DNA from: Aeromicrobium sp. IC_218
Lineage (GTDB): Bacteria > Actinomycetota > Actinomycetes > Propionibacteriales > Nocardioidaceae
Length of the DNA stretch: 64,000 nt
Reading direction: 5' to 3'
NCBI RefSeq assembly: GCF_004336805.1
Contig: NZ_SJXM01000002.1
Span: 310,001-374,000 of the forward strand
The translations under genes were made by a program, and so were the position numbers. Below the pieces are notes generated by a model. That model searched no databases, was not told the origin of the DNA, and worked only from the letters and a program-made list of their open reading frames with translations. Positions 29,663-38,027 of this stretch are shown in pieces (position 1 is the first letter of the stretch; every line of letters begins with the position of its first letter).

Positions 29663-30013
29663 TCAGACGTCCCGCTTCTCCTTGATCTTGGCGGCCTTGC
29701 CGCGGAGGTTGCGCAGGTAGTACAGCTTGGCGCGACGCACGTCGCCGCGGGTCGCGACCTCGATCTTCTCGATGACCGGGGTGTGCAGCGGGAAGGTGCG
29801 CTCGACGCCGACGCCGAAGCTGACCTTGCGGACCGTGAAGGTGCGGCCGATGCCCGAGCCCTGCACCTTGATGCAGACGCCCTGGAAGACCTGGACGCGG
29901 GAGCGGTTGCCCTCGACGACCTTGACGTGGACCTTGAGGGTGTCGCCGGCGCGGAACGCGGGGACGTCGTCGCGGAGCGACTGGGCGGCGATCTGGTCGA
30001 TGACGTTGGTCAT
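29663..30013 (-). CDS. rplS: 50S ribosomal protein L19
   Basis: L19 lies at the 30S-50S interface. The 116-residue protein is canonical: [45 protein letters not shown] and the C-terminal [21 protein letters not shown] leader of roughly 120 nt precedes it with a TGGCAGACT element at its start (see promoter). In most bacteria rplS follows trmD directly; here an ammonium transporter gene intervenes. Confidence 0.97.
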   Translation of the reverse strand: MTNVIDQIAAQSLRDDVPAFRAGDTLKVHVKVVEGNRSRVQVFQGVCIKVQGSGIGRTFTVRKVSFGVGVERTFPLHTPVIEKIEVATRGDVRRAKLYYLRNLRGKAAKIKEKRDV

Positions 30014-30132
30014 GTCTTCTCATCTCTCGCAGCAGCCGCAGGTCGGCCACGGTGGGTTCGGTGTTGCTGGGTCTGAGGTGGCGTCGTGATGCACCGTGCC
30101 CCTGCGGCAGCGGGGTGCGACACCGAGGGACA

Positions 30133-30141
30133 AGTCTGCCA
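30133..30141 (-). promoter_or_regulatory. rplS promoter element TGGCAGACT
   Basis: TGGCAGACT (minus) lies 120 nt upstream of rplS. The same nonamer with one change, TGGCAGAAT, lies 131 nt upstream of rpsP. CAGACT/CAGAAT would be the -10 hexamers. Confidence 0.45.
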
Positions 30142-30178
30142 CAGCGCGTCCGGGGCGAGGAAATCGGCCCGGACGCGG

Positions 30179-30213
30179 ACGGGCCCCGCCGGAGCGTGTC
30201 CGGCGGGGCCCGT
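30179..30213 (-). terminator. Strong hairpin terminator after amt
   Basis: A perfect 15-bp stem (30179-30193 with 30199-30213) with the 5-nt loop GCGTG, 8 nt past the ammonium transporter stop. There is no U-tract, as usual in high-GC actinobacteria. It separates the transporter from rplS. Confidence 0.75.
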
Positions 30214-30221
30214 GTCGAGGA

Positions 30222-31439
30222 TCAGTCGAAGGCGTAGCCCGCGCCGTGCAGCGCGGTGTCGATGCCGGCGACCTCGTCCTCCTCCTTCACACGGAAGCCG
30301 ATCGTCTTGTCCAGGACGGTCGCGACGGCGAAGGCCACCGCGAACGAGTAGGCCATGACGACCACGACGGGGACGACCTGCGCGACCAGCTGGTCGATGT
30401 TGCCCCCGACGAACAGGCCGGTGTCGGTGGCGAAGAAGCCCAGGTACAGGCAGCCGAGGACGCCGGCGACCAGGTGCAGGCCCACGACGTCGAGCGAGTC
30501 GTCGTAGCCGAGCTTGTACTTCAGATCGATGGCGAAGGCGCAGGCGATGCCGGCGACCAGGCCGAGGACGATCGACCAGAACGGCGTCAGGTTGGCGCAC
30601 GCCGGGGTGATGGCGACCAGGCCGGCGACGACGCCCGAGGCGGCGCCGACCGCGGTGGCCTTGCCCTCCTTGAGGTGCTCGATCACGACGAAGCCGAGCA
30701 GGCCGGCGGCCGGGGCGACGATGGTGTTGAGGAAGATCAGCGCGCCCTGGCCGTTCTCGATGGCGGCACCGGTGTTGAAGCCGAACCAGCCGAACCACAG
30801 GATCGCGGCGCCGATGAGCACGAGCGGGACGTTGTGCGGGACGGCGTCCTCCTTGGTGAAGCCCGTGACGCGCTTGCCCAGGACGAGCGCGAGGGCCAGG
30901 GCCGCCGCGCCGGCGCTGATGTGGACGACCGTGCCGCCGGCCCAGTCGATGGGCGCCGCGTCACCGACGGTGAAGGTGCCGATCCAGCCGGTCAGGCCCT
31001 CGTCGTCGAAGCCCCAGACCCAGCCCTGCGAGGGGAAGTAGACGAGCGTCGCCCAGATGCCGGCGAAGATCATCCACGGCAGGAAGCGGGCGCGGTCGGC
31101 GACGGCACCGGAGATCAGCGCGGTGGTGATGACCGCGAAGGTCGAGCCGAACGCGACGCCGGCCAGGCCCTCGGGGCTGTTCGCCGCCATGTCCGAGAGC
31201 GCGAAGTCCGAGAACGGGTTGGCCAGCCAGCCGTCGATCACGTCGCTGCCGTTGGAGCCCATGTTGTAGCCGTAGAGCACCCACAGGACGAAGACCAGGC
31301 CCATGGCGCCGAAGCTCAGCATCATCATCGAGACGACGCTCTTGGCCTTGACCAGGCCGCCGTAGAAGAACGCCAGGCCGGGGGTCATGAACAACACGAG
31401 GGCTGCGCAGACCAGCAGCCAGATAGTTCCCGCTTCCAT
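30222..31439 (-). CDS. amt: Ammonium transporter (Amt), solitary copy
   Basis: A 405-residue membrane protein with about 11 transmembrane helices. It has the Amt pore features: the twin histidines in GTVVHISAGAAALAL and VGLHLVAGVLG, and the family pattern FYGGLVKAKSVVSMM and LKYKLGYDDSLDVVG. ATG 31439 was chosen because AAGAGG lies 6 nt upstream; a GTG 15 nt earlier is possible. There is no PII gene beside it, unlike the second copy at 42.2-43.5 kb. It interrupts the usual trmD-rplS pair, with its own GlnR-like box and a strong terminator, so it looks like an independently regulated insertion. Confidence 0.95.
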   Translation of the reverse strand: MEAGTIWLLVCAALVLFMTPGLAFFYGGLVKAKSVVSMMMLSFGAMGLVFVLWVLYGYNMGSNGSDVIDGWLANPFSDFALSDMAANSPEGLAGVAFGSTFAVITTALISGAVADRARFLPWMIFAGIWATLVYFPSQGWVWGFDDEGLTGWIGTFTVGDAAPIDWAGGTVVHISAGAAALALALVLGKRVTGFTKEDAVPHNVPLVLIGAAILWFGWFGFNTGAAIENGQGALIFLNTIVAPAAGLLGFVVIEHLKEGKATAVGAASGVVAGLVAITPACANLTPFWSIVLGLVAGIACAFAIDLKYKLGYDDSLDVVGLHLVAGVLGCLYLGFFATDTGLFVGGNIDQLVAQVVPVVVVMAYSFAVAFAVATVLDKTIGFRVKEEDEVAGIDTALHGAGYAFD

Positions 31440-31523
31440 CTCAAACCTCTTCACTGGTGAACAAGGGGACGTCCACGAGTGCGTCGTTGCTCCGCGGACC
31501 TGGCGTCAGCGTGGTCCGTGCCT

Positions 31524-31561
31524 GTTCGCAGGCGTTTGCCGTGCGGTGTCGGCGTCGTTAC
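31524..31561 (-). promoter_or_regulatory. GlnR-like box upstream of amt
   Basis: Read on the minus strand, four 5-mers separated by exactly 6 nt are GTAAC, GACAC, GCAAA, CGAAC. The actinobacterial GlnR consensus is GTnAC-n6-GaAAC-n6-GTnAC-n6-GaAAC. Blocks 1 and 2 match well, blocks 3 and 4 partly. It lies 85-122 nt upstream of the start codon. The same 38-bp layout occurs before amtB. Confidence 0.45.
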
Positions 31562-31577
31562 ATGAACGCGAGAGGTG

Positions 31578-32273
31578 TTACGAGTCCGTTTCGGGAGCGA
31601 GGAGGTCGGGCCGGCGGGTGCGGGTGCGCTCCAGCGACTGCTCGCGCCGCCACGCCGCGATCGCGCCGTGGTTGCCCGACAGCAGCACGTCGGGGACGTC
31701 GAGCCCGCGCCACGACGACGGCTTGGTGTAGACGGGGTACTCGAGCAGGCCGTCCTCGCCGTGGGACTCCTCGGCGAGCGACTGCGGGTTGCCCATGAAG
31801 CCCGGCACGAGCCGGACGGTGGCCTCGACGATGGCCAGGGCGGCCACCTCGCCGCCGTTGAGCACGAAGTCGCCGAGCGACAGCTCGCGCACGCGCCAGC
31901 GGGACGCGGCGTGGTCGAGCACCCGCTGGTCGATGCCCTCGTAGCGTCCGCAGGCGAACACCAGGTGCTGCTCGGCGGCGAGCTCGTGCGCCACGGCCTG
32001 GGTGAACGGCTGCCCGGACGGCGTGGGGACGACCAGCACGGCGTCGTCGGTCATGGTGGCGTCGAGCGCCTCGCCCCACGGCTCGGGCTTCATGACCATG
32101 CCGGCTCCCCCGCCGTACGGGGTGTCGTCCACGGTGCGGTGACGGTCGCGGGTCCAGTCGCGCAGGTCGTGCGCCTGGACGGTCAGCAGCCCCGCGGCGC
32201 GCGCCTTGCCCGCGAGCGAGAGGTCGAGCGCGTCCAGGTAGGCGGGGAAGATCGAGAGGACGTCGATGCGCAC
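31578..32273 (-). CDS. trmD: tRNA (guanine-N1)-methyltransferase TrmD
   Basis: Makes m1G37 in tRNA to prevent frameshifting; SPOUT-class SAM enzyme. The 231-residue protein shows the trefoil-knot motifs [14 protein letters not shown] (about 53-66), [15 protein letters not shown] and [17 protein letters not shown], and C-terminal [25 protein letters not shown] sequence. GTG 32273 lies 1 nt after the rimM stop. Operon rpsP-khpA-rimM-trmD. Confidence 0.97.
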   Translation of the reverse strand: MRIDVLSIFPAYLDALDLSLAGKARAAGLLTVQAHDLRDWTRDRHRTVDDTPYGGGAGMVMKPEPWGEALDATMTDDAVLVVPTPSGQPFTQAVAHELAAEQHLVFACGRYEGIDQRVLDHAASRWRVRELSLGDFVLNGGEVAALAIVEATVRLVPGFMGNPQSLAEESHGEDGLLEYPVYTKPSSWRGLDVPDVLLSGNHGAIAAWRREQSLERTRTRRPDLLAPETDS

Positions 32274-32274
32274 G

Positions 32275-32802
32275 TCAGCCCTCGTCGGTGGGCACGACGT
32301 CGGCACCGTCGGGGTCGAGCAGGCCCGGGACGTCAGCGACCTCGACGAAGCCGCCACGGACGTCCACGACAGGCACGATCTCGGTCACGAACGGGACGTA
32401 GACCTCGCGGGCGTCCAGCTTCACCAGGAGCAGGTCCTGCGCGGGCAGGTGGACGACCTGGGACACGGTGCCGACGACCTCGCCGGCGCTGCGGACCTCC
32501 AGGCCCTCGAGCTGGTGGTCGTAGAACTCGTCGGGGTCCTCGGGGAGCTCGTCGGGGTCGATGTCGACCTCGAGCAGGAGCCCGCGGAGCGCCTCGGCGG
32601 CGTTGCGGTCGTCGACGCCCGTGAACCGGACGAGCAGACGACCCGAGTGATGGCGGGCCGCGACGATCGTCAGCGTCCGCGAGCCCGAGAACACCGACGA
32701 GCCCGGCGCAAACCTGCGCTCGGGCTCGTCGGTGCGGGGCTCGACGCTGACCTCGCCACGGATGCCATGGGCGCGGCCGATGCGGCCGACCACGACACGC
32801 AC
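32275..32802 (-). CDS. rimM: 16S rRNA processing protein RimM
   Basis: Assists assembly of the 30S head by binding S19. The 175-residue protein has the RimM N-domain ([20 protein letters not shown]) and the PRC-barrel-like C-domain ([28 protein letters not shown]). GTG 32802 is supported by GGAGG 7 nt upstream, ruling out the longer frame that would run into khpA. Confidence 0.96.
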   Translation of the reverse strand: MRVVVGRIGRAHGIRGEVSVEPRTDEPERRFAPGSSVFSGSRTLTIVAARHHSGRLLVRFTGVDDRNAAEALRGLLLEVDIDPDELPEDPDEFYDHQLEGLEVRSAGEVVGTVSQVVHLPAQDLLLVKLDAREVYVPFVTEIVPVVDVRGGFVEVADVPGLLDPDGADVVPTDEG

Positions 32803-32806
32803 GTCG

Positions 32807-33058
32807 CTACCTCCGGCGATCGACGTCGACGAAGTCGATGCGCGCACCACCGCGGCCGGCGAGCGCGCTCGCGACCGTGCGGATGGCGGTGGCGGTGCGG
32901 CCCTGACGGCCGATCACCTTGCCGAGGTCGGCGGGGTTGACCCGGACCTCGAACAGCTCACCGCGCTGGGTCGACTTCGCACGCACGTCGACGTCGTCGG
33001 GGTGGTCGACGATGCCGGCCACGAGGTGCTCGATGACCTCGTCGAGCGGGGCGCCCAT
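32807..33058 (-). CDS. khpA: KH-domain RNA-binding protein KhpA
   Basis: An 83-residue single KH domain with the GRQG loop (NPADLGKVIGRQGRTATAI) and upstream acidic helix PLDEVIEHLVAGIVDHPDDV. KhpA binds RNA widely, often with KhpB/Jag, and affects cell-wall synthesis in Gram-positives. It starts 2 nt after the rpsP stop and ends 4 nt before rimM, the conserved arrangement. Confidence 0.95.
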   Translation of the reverse strand: MGAPLDEVIEHLVAGIVDHPDDVDVRAKSTQRGELFEVRVNPADLGKVIGRQGRTATAIRTVASALAGRGGARIDFVDVDRRR

Positions 33059-33060
33059 CG

Positions 33061-33546
33061 TCAGGACTCGTCCGCCGGGGTCTCGGCCTCGGCGGCCGGG
33101 GTCTCGGCGGCGGGAGCCTCGTCAGCCTTGGCCTCGTCGGCCTTCGGCTCGTCGGCCTTGGGCTCGTCGGCCTTCTTCTTGGCCGGCTTCTTGGCCGTGG
33201 TGGCCTCGGCCTTCGGCTCGGCGTGGATCTCGCTGAGCGCCTCGTTGAACGCCTCGGCCTTGTCGCGCTTGGCCGTCGGGGTCTTCAGGGTGCTCTTGCC
33301 CTCGCCCAGGTCACCCGTGATCTTGAGGATCGCGGCGACGGCCTCGGTCGGCTGCGCGCCGACGGAGAGCCAGTGCTTGGCGCGCTCGGAGTCGACCGAG
33401 ATCGTCGAGGGCTCGGTCTTGGGGTTGTACGTACCGATCTCCTCGATCACGCGGCCGTCGCGCTTGGTGCGCGAGTCGGCGACGACGATGCGGTAGAACG
33501 GAGCACGGATCTTGCCCATGCGCTTGAGGCGAATCTTGACTGCCAC
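33061..33546 (-). CDS. rpsP: 30S ribosomal protein S16 with long charged tail
   Basis: S16 is needed for 30S assembly. Residues 1 to about 85 are canonical ([40 protein letters not shown]). The protein runs to 161 residues because of an Ala/Lys/Glu/Asp-rich tail with repeated K-A-D-E-P units ([20 protein letters not shown]), found in some actinobacterial S16 proteins. GTG 33546 begins the standard [11 protein letters not shown] start. First gene of the rpsP-khpA-rimM-trmD operon. Confidence 0.97.
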   Translation of the reverse strand: MAVKIRLKRMGKIRAPFYRIVVADSRTKRDGRVIEEIGTYNPKTEPSTISVDSERAKHWLSVGAQPTEAVAAILKITGDLGEGKSTLKTPTAKRDKAEAFNEALSEIHAEPKAEATTAKKPAKKKADEPKADEPKADEAKADEAPAAETPAAEAETPADES

Positions 33547-33676
33547 GGTTGTGGTGTCTCCTTGGAGCTCGAGTGTGATGACCGCCGGTGCCGTGTGGGG
33601 ACGCGGACCCGGGGAAGGTCGTGGGACCGGCGAGCACGGGCTGAGAGGGTCCCGTGCCCAGCGGACACAAGGGATC

Positions 33677-33706
33677 ATTCTGCCAGAGAGCCCCGGCGGT
33701 CTCCAA
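33677..33706 (-). promoter_or_regulatory. rpsP promoter
   Basis: TTGGAG (complement of 33701-33706), an 18-nt spacer and CAGAAT (complement of 33677-33682) give a plausible promoter with a 5' leader of about 125 nt. TGGCAGAAT parallels the TGGCAGACT in front of rplS. Confidence 0.55.
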
Positions 33707-33820
33707 CCCGGCGCGCAGGGTCGTTCGCGCGGACGGCACCGGGGTACCCGGATCGCATCCCGCCCGGACGCGGCGTGGATCACCCGGCGGCCGGCGGCCG
33801 CCTCGACGGGAGGAGCGAGC

Positions 33821-34084
33821 ATGGCACGACCACGCATGACCGACGACAGCCTCAAGGTGCGTCAGCTCAGCCACTACCAGTTCAGCTGGACGGCGGGCGA
33901 GTCCGGTGGCCCGGGGATCTGGACGCTGCAGCTGGTGCTCGACGAGGGCGCCTGGGAGGAGGTCCTGACCCTGACGGCCGACGACGCTGACAACCTGCAG
34001 GACACCCTTGCGAACACCGACAAGGTGTTCTACGACATCGAGCGCCGGGTGCTGATGTTCGGCGTCACGAAGACGGGCAGCTGA
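33821..34084 (+). CDS. Small conserved-looking hypothetical protein
   Basis: An 87-residue protein with a good GGGAGGAG ribosome-binding site 5 nt before the ATG. The core reads [27 protein letters not shown], then [35 protein letters not shown], which looks like a compact alpha/beta domain with no signal peptide or membrane segment. No family recognised. It is a single-gene unit: divergent from rpsP and followed by a 12-bp hairpin. Confidence 0.8.
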   Translation: MARPRMTDDSLKVRQLSHYQFSWTAGESGGPGIWTLQLVLDEGAWEEVLTLTADDADNLQDTLANTDKVFYDIERRVLMFGVTKTGS

Positions 34085-34098
34085 CGGGCTCGACGCCG

Positions 34099-34133
34099 CC
34101 GCGCGGTGCCACCGGTCCGGCGGCACCGCGCGG
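34099..34133 (+). terminator. Hairpin terminator after the 87-residue gene
   Basis: Twelve perfect base pairs (CCGCGCGGTGCC / GGCACCGCGCGG) with an 11-nt loop, starting 14 nt after the stop at 34084. Confidence 0.65.
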
Positions 34134-34160
34134 TGCCTCATGCCAGCGATCGGCGGCCCC

Positions 34161-34166
34161 TACCCT
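34161..34166 (+). promoter_or_regulatory. -10 hexamer TACCCT for leaderless VanZ-RDD gene
   Basis: TACCCT ends 6 nt before ATG 34173. It supports that start over the ATG at 34140, which lies upstream of the hexamer. Confidence 0.4.
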
Positions 34167-34172
34167 CTGAGC

Positions 34173-35285
34173 ATGATCGACGCGTGGACGTGGCCGGCCT
34201 GGGTCGGCGTCCTGCTGGGCTCCCTGCTGTTCGTCGGCGTGCTCGTCCCGGTGCTCGTGCTCCAGTCGCGCCGGTACGGCGGACTGTCGCTCCCCCGCCT
34301 GCTCGGCGCCGCCGCGCTGGCGGTGTACCTGGTGACGCTGGCCGCCTACACGCTGCTGCCGCTCCCGAGCGGCGACCTCGACGCCTGGTGCGCCGAGCAC
34401 GCGGTCGGCCACGACCTGGTGCCGCTGCACAGCCTGGCCGACATCCGCCGCGAGACCGCCGGGCTCGGGACGCGGGCGACGCTCACGTCGGCGGTGACCC
34501 TCCAGGTCGTCCTCAACGTCGTGCTGTTCGTCCCGTGGGGCGTGCTCGCCCGCCGGTTCCTGGGGCTGTCGCTGGTGACGTCGGTGCTGAGCGGGTTCGT
34601 GGCGTCGACGCTGATCGAGCTGTCGCAGTACACCGGCCTGTTCGGGCTCATCGGCTGCAGCTACCGCGTGGGCGACGTGGACGACGTGCTCACCAACACC
34701 GCCGGGGCGCTGCTCGGGGCGACGCTCGCCCCGGCCGTCCTGGGGTGGATGCCGGGGTCCGCCGAGCTGCACGAGGACCGTGGACGCGCGCGCCCCGTCA
34801 CGGTGTGGCGGCGCTGGAGCGCGATGGTGGTCGACCTCGGCACCTACGCGCTGCTCGGCTACGCCACCGTGGTGTCCTACCGGCTCGTGCTGCTCGCCAC
34901 CGGGCACGAGATCCCGCTGCGCAACGGCTGGCCCGAGTGGGTGGCGGCGGTCGTCGTCCCGACCCTGCTCGTGGTGGTCGGGCCGGCCGCCACCGGCAGC
35001 GGGGCGTCGCTCGGCCAGCGCGCCCTGTGGCTCGTCCCGGACTGGCCGGGACGTCCGCGCGTCGCCGACCGCCTGCGCCGCTGCCTGGGCACCGCGGGCA
35101 CCCTCGCGCTCGTGCACGCCGTGGCCACGGCGCCGGGCCACCCGGGCTGGGTGCCGGGAGCCGCGTCGGCCGCGACCGCGGTGCTGCTCGTAGCCGCCGT
35201 CGTGGCGGTGCCGCTGACGCGCGACCGCCGGGGTCTGTCCGGCCTCGTGGCCGGCGTCCCCTACCGCGACGCGCGCGCGGGCTAG
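34173..35285 (+). CDS. VanZ-like and RDD-like membrane fusion protein
   Basis: A 370-residue membrane protein. The N-terminal half (about 1-190) is VanZ-like: TLLPLPSGDLD, ALNV-type helix with VVLNVVLFVPWGVLARRF, LIELSQYTGLFG and the VGDVDDVLTNTAGALLGA signature. The C-terminal half (about 220-370) is RDD-like: WRRWSAMVVDLGTYALLGY, SLGQRALWLV and the final RRGLSGLVAGVPYRDAR. VanZ-family proteins affect teicoplanin resistance in enterococci, but most actinobacterial members have unknown roles. Its stop TAG shares CTAG with the stop of the convergent gntT. Confidence 0.85.
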   Translation: MIDAWTWPAWVGVLLGSLLFVGVLVPVLVLQSRRYGGLSLPRLLGAAALAVYLVTLAAYTLLPLPSGDLDAWCAEHAVGHDLVPLHSLADIRRETAGLGTRATLTSAVTLQVVLNVVLFVPWGVLARRFLGLSLVTSVLSGFVASTLIELSQYTGLFGLIGCSYRVGDVDDVLTNTAGALLGATLAPAVLGWMPGSAELHEDRGRARPVTVWRRWSAMVVDLGTYALLGYATVVSYRLVLLATGHEIPLRNGWPEWVAAVVVPTLLVVVGPAATGSGASLGQRALWLVPDWPGRPRVADRLRRCLGTAGTLALVHAVATAPGHPGWVPGAASAATAVLLVAAVVAVPLTRDRRGLSGLVAGVPYRDARAG

Positions 35286-36676
35286 AGCAGGCCGACGACG
35301 AGGTCGGCGAGCAGGACGACGCCGAGACCGGTGACCGACAGGACCGTCTCCATGAGCGACCAGGTCTTGATGGTCTGCGGGACGTCCATGCGGAAGTACT
35401 CCTTGACCAGCCAGAAGCCCGCGTCGTTGACGTGCGAGAAGAACACCGAGCCGGCGCCGATGGCCAGCACCAGCAACGACGTCTCGACCGAGCCGAGGTC
35501 GGTCGCGATGGGCGCCATGATGCCGGCGGCCGTGACCGTGGCGACGGTCGCCGAGCCGGTGGCCAGGCGGATGCCGACGGCGACGAGCCAGGCGACGACC
35601 AGCACCGAGAAGCCCGAGTCCTTGACCCAGTCGGCGACGACCTGCGCGATGCCGGTCTCGATCAGCGTCTCCTTGAAGCCGCCGCCCGCCCCGACGATGA
35701 GGATGATGCCGGCGACGCCGGGCAGCGACCCCTCGACGATCTTCATGACCTCGTCGCGGCGCATGCGGGCGCCGCGGCCGAACACGACCATGGCGACGAG
35801 CACCGAGATGAGCAGCGCGATGATCGGCGTGCCCAGGAAGTCCAGCGCGGTGCCGATCCAGCCGTCGACCTCCAGGACGTCCACGACGGCCTTGGCCATC
35901 ATGAGGACGATCGGCAGCAGGATGGTCGCCACCGTGGCACCGAACGACGGACGCGCCCCGTGCTCGGGGACGTTCGTGCGCTCGAAGGTGGTCGGGGCGG
36001 GCAGGTGGACCCAGCGGGCGGCGAGCTTGCCGAACAGCGGGCCGGCCACGACGATCGTCGGCAGCGCGATGAGGATGCCCAGGCCGAGCGTGGTGCCGAG
36101 GTCGGCCTTGACCGCGTCGATCGCGATGAGCGGTCCGGGGTGCGGCGGCACGAAGGCGTGCATCGCCGACAGGCCGGCGAGGGCCGGGATGCCCAGCGCC
36201 ACGACGTTCTGCTCCGAGCGCTTGGCGACCAGGAACACGATCGGCAGCAGCAGCACGAGCCCGATCTCGAAGAACATCGGCAGGCCGATGAGGGCACCGA
36301 TGCCGGCCATGGCCCACGGCAGCACCCGCGCGCTGGAGCGTCCGACGATGGCGTCCACCACCGCGTCCGCTCCCCCGGAGTCGGCCAGCAGCTTGCCGAA
36401 CATCGCGCCGAGCGCGACCAGGATTCCCACGTTGGCCGACGTCTCGCCGAAGCCCTTCGTGAAGGCCGCGACGGTGTCGGCCATGGGCATGGTCGCGACC
36501 AGGCCGACGACGAGCGAGCCGATGGTGAGGCTCAGGAACGGGTGCAGCTTGACCAGCGTGATCAGCAGGACCAGGACCGCGATGCCGACGAGGGCCGCGG
36601 TGATGAGCTGGCCGTCGCCGGCGACCGGCTCGACCGTCTCGGTGGCCGCGGGCAGGACGAGCGTGGGAAGCGTCAT
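35282..36676 (-). CDS. gntT: Gluconate:H+ symporter (GntP family)
   Basis: A 464-residue integral membrane transporter with about 12-14 helices of the GntP family. Recognisable stretches are HPFLSLTIGSLVVGL, KGFGETSANVGILVALGAMFGKLL, HAFVPPHPGPLIA, and VFFSHVNDAGFWLVKEYF, the last two being family signatures. ATG 36676 overlaps the gntK stop (ATGA), so uptake and phosphorylation are coupled. Substrate gluconate is inferred from the kinase partner. No gntR-type regulator is adjacent. Confidence 0.93.
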   Translation of the reverse strand: MTLPTLVLPAATETVEPVAGDGQLITAALVGIAVLVLLITLVKLHPFLSLTIGSLVVGLVATMPMADTVAAFTKGFGETSANVGILVALGAMFGKLLADSGGADAVVDAIVGRSSARVLPWAMAGIGALIGLPMFFEIGLVLLLPIVFLVAKRSEQNVVALGIPALAGLSAMHAFVPPHPGPLIAIDAVKADLGTTLGLGILIALPTIVVAGPLFGKLAARWVHLPAPTTFERTNVPEHGARPSFGATVATILLPIVLMMAKAVVDVLEVDGWIGTALDFLGTPIIALLISVLVAMVVFGRGARMRRDEVMKIVEGSLPGVAGIILIVGAGGGFKETLIETGIAQVVADWVKDSGFSVLVVAWLVAVGIRLATGSATVATVTAAGIMAPIATDLGSVETSLLVLAIGAGSVFFSHVNDAGFWLVKEYFRMDVPQTIKTWSLMETVLSVTGLGVVLLADLVVGLL

Positions 36677-37182
36677 GCGGGGTTCTCCAGTCCGGCGTCG
36701 GCGAGGAAGTGCTGGGCGATCTCGCCCGGCGAGGGAGTGATGTCGTAGACCCAGCCACGCTCGTCGTCGGCGAGCGGCTCGAGCGTGCGCTCCTGGGACT
36801 CCAACAGCGACACCGGCATGAAGTGCTCACGGTGCGACATGCGGTCGGCGATGAGGTCGTGGTCGCCGACGAGGTGCAGGAACAGCACGTCGGGCGCGGC
36901 CTCGCGGAGCACGTCGCGGTAGGACCGCTTGAGCGCCGAGCAGCTGATCACGCCGCCGACGTCGGAGCGGTCGGCCAGCCACTGCCCGACCGCGCGCAGC
37001 CAGGGCCAGCGGTCGTCGTCGTCCAGCGGGGTGCCCGCGGACATCTTCTCGATGTTGGCCTGCGGGTGGTAGTCGTCGCCGTCGGCGTACTGGACGTCCA
37101 GCCGGTCGGCCACCTCGTGGCCCACCGCGGACTTCCCGACGCCGGAGATGCCCATCACGACCACGAGCGGTGCGTTCCCCAT
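36673..37182 (-). CDS. gntK: Gluconokinase
   Basis: Phosphorylates gluconate to 6-phosphogluconate for the pentose phosphate pathway. The 169-residue P-loop kinase has MGISGVGKSAVG (about 10-21), the substrate region ADGDDYHPQANIEKMSAG, SCSALKRSYRDVLR and VGDHDLIADRMSHREHFMP. Length is typical. A TACGGT hexamer (complement of 37190-37195) ends 7 nt before the ATG, indicating a leaderless gntK-gntT transcript. Confidence 0.95.
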   Translation of the reverse strand: MGNAPLVVVMGISGVGKSAVGHEVADRLDVQYADGDDYHPQANIEKMSAGTPLDDDDRWPWLRAVGQWLADRSDVGGVISCSALKRSYRDVLREAAPDVLFLHLVGDHDLIADRMSHREHFMPVSLLESQERTLEPLADDERGWVYDITPSPGEIAQHFLADAGLENPA

Positions 37183-37189
37183 GCGCTCG

Positions 37190-37195
37190 ACCGTA
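37190..37195 (-). promoter_or_regulatory. -10 hexamer TACGGT for leaderless gntK-gntT
   Basis: TACGGT (minus) ends 7 nt from the gntK ATG. No -35 or operator was defined. Confidence 0.4.
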
Positions 37196-38020
37196 CTAGC
37201 GCGCGGGCCTCCCGGCGCGAGCGGGCACGGCGAGCCGCTCGCCGTCGCGGCCGGGCGCGGCGCCGAGCGGGGCCAGCGCGGCCGTCAGCTCCGGCTCGGA
37301 CGGATTGTGGTGGCCCAGGTGGATGGCGCGGACGAGCGTCCGCCCGTCGACCGCACCGACGTCGCGCAGCCGGGCCAGGACGTCGCCGAACGTGCCGAGG
37401 TGCAGGTGGCCGTCGCCGAGACCGGTGCGCCGGCCGTGGGTCTGCTCGAGCAGCACCAGGTCGTAGCGGGCACCGGCGACGGCGGCGTACCAGTGGTCGG
37501 GCCACGGGCCGGTGTCGCAGGCCCAGAGCAGACGCGCACCGTCCGGTGCCGTGACGTCGTACAGGACGGCATCGCCGTCGGCCATGACCCGGTGCGCGGC
37601 GGGAAGCACCCGCACCCGGTGCTCCCCCAGCACGACGTCGTCACCGGCGCTCACCGGCACGAGCCGCACCGGGTCGTCCGGGCCGATCCAGTCGCGGCAC
37701 TGGTCGAGCGCGGACGTCGGCCCCACGACGTCCAGTGGGCCGGCGGACGTCCACGACCGGAACAGCAGCGCTTGCGGTCCGAGGTGGTCGACGTGGGCGT
37801 GGGTCACCAGGACGTGGCGCACCGCGGCCAGCGAGTGACCGAGCCGGACGGCCTGCGCCGGCACGCCCGACCCGCAGTCGAGCAGCAGCGTGCCGTCGAC
37901 GAGGGCGGACGTCTGGCCGCGGACGGTGCCGCGCTCGGCCGCGTCGCGGCACGAGGCGCAGCCGCAGAACGGGTTGGGCCAGCCGTCGGCCGCGCCGGAC
38001 CCGAGCAGGACGACGTCCAC
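37196..38020 (-). CDS. PhnP-like metallo-beta-lactamase-fold hydrolase
   Basis: A 274-residue MBL-fold protein. It starts with GSGAADGWPNPFCGCASC, the Cys-rich zinc-binding insertion of PhnP-like phosphodiesterases, then the metal motif THAHVDHLG (HxHxDH), and later CDTGPWPDHW, LLEQTHGRR and AIHLGHHNPSE supplying further His/Asp ligands. PhnP cleaves cyclic phosphodiesters; related actinobacterial proteins are sometimes fused to CobU-type cobinamide kinases, which is not the case here. It lies 7 nt after the ffh stop on the same strand, so probably co-transcribed with ffh. Confidence 0.88.
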   Translation of the reverse strand: MDVVLLGSGAADGWPNPFCGCASCRDAAERGTVRGQTSALVDGTLLLDCGSGVPAQAVRLGHSLAAVRHVLVTHAHVDHLGPQALLFRSWTSAGPLDVVGPTSALDQCRDWIGPDDPVRLVPVSAGDDVVLGEHRVRVLPAAHRVMADGDAVLYDVTAPDGARLLWACDTGPWPDHWYAAVAGARYDLVLLEQTHGRRTGLGDGHLHLGTFGDVLARLRDVGAVDGRTLVRAIHLGHHNPSEPELTAALAPLGAAPGRDGERLAVPARAGRPAR

Positions 38021-38027
38021 GCCGGGC

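Noticed and set aside
34065..36830. Long open frames (about 900 codons) on both strands across VanZ-RDD and gntT
   Set aside because: Low-complexity Arg/Gly/His-rich translations; the true genes have membrane helices and conserved signatures.
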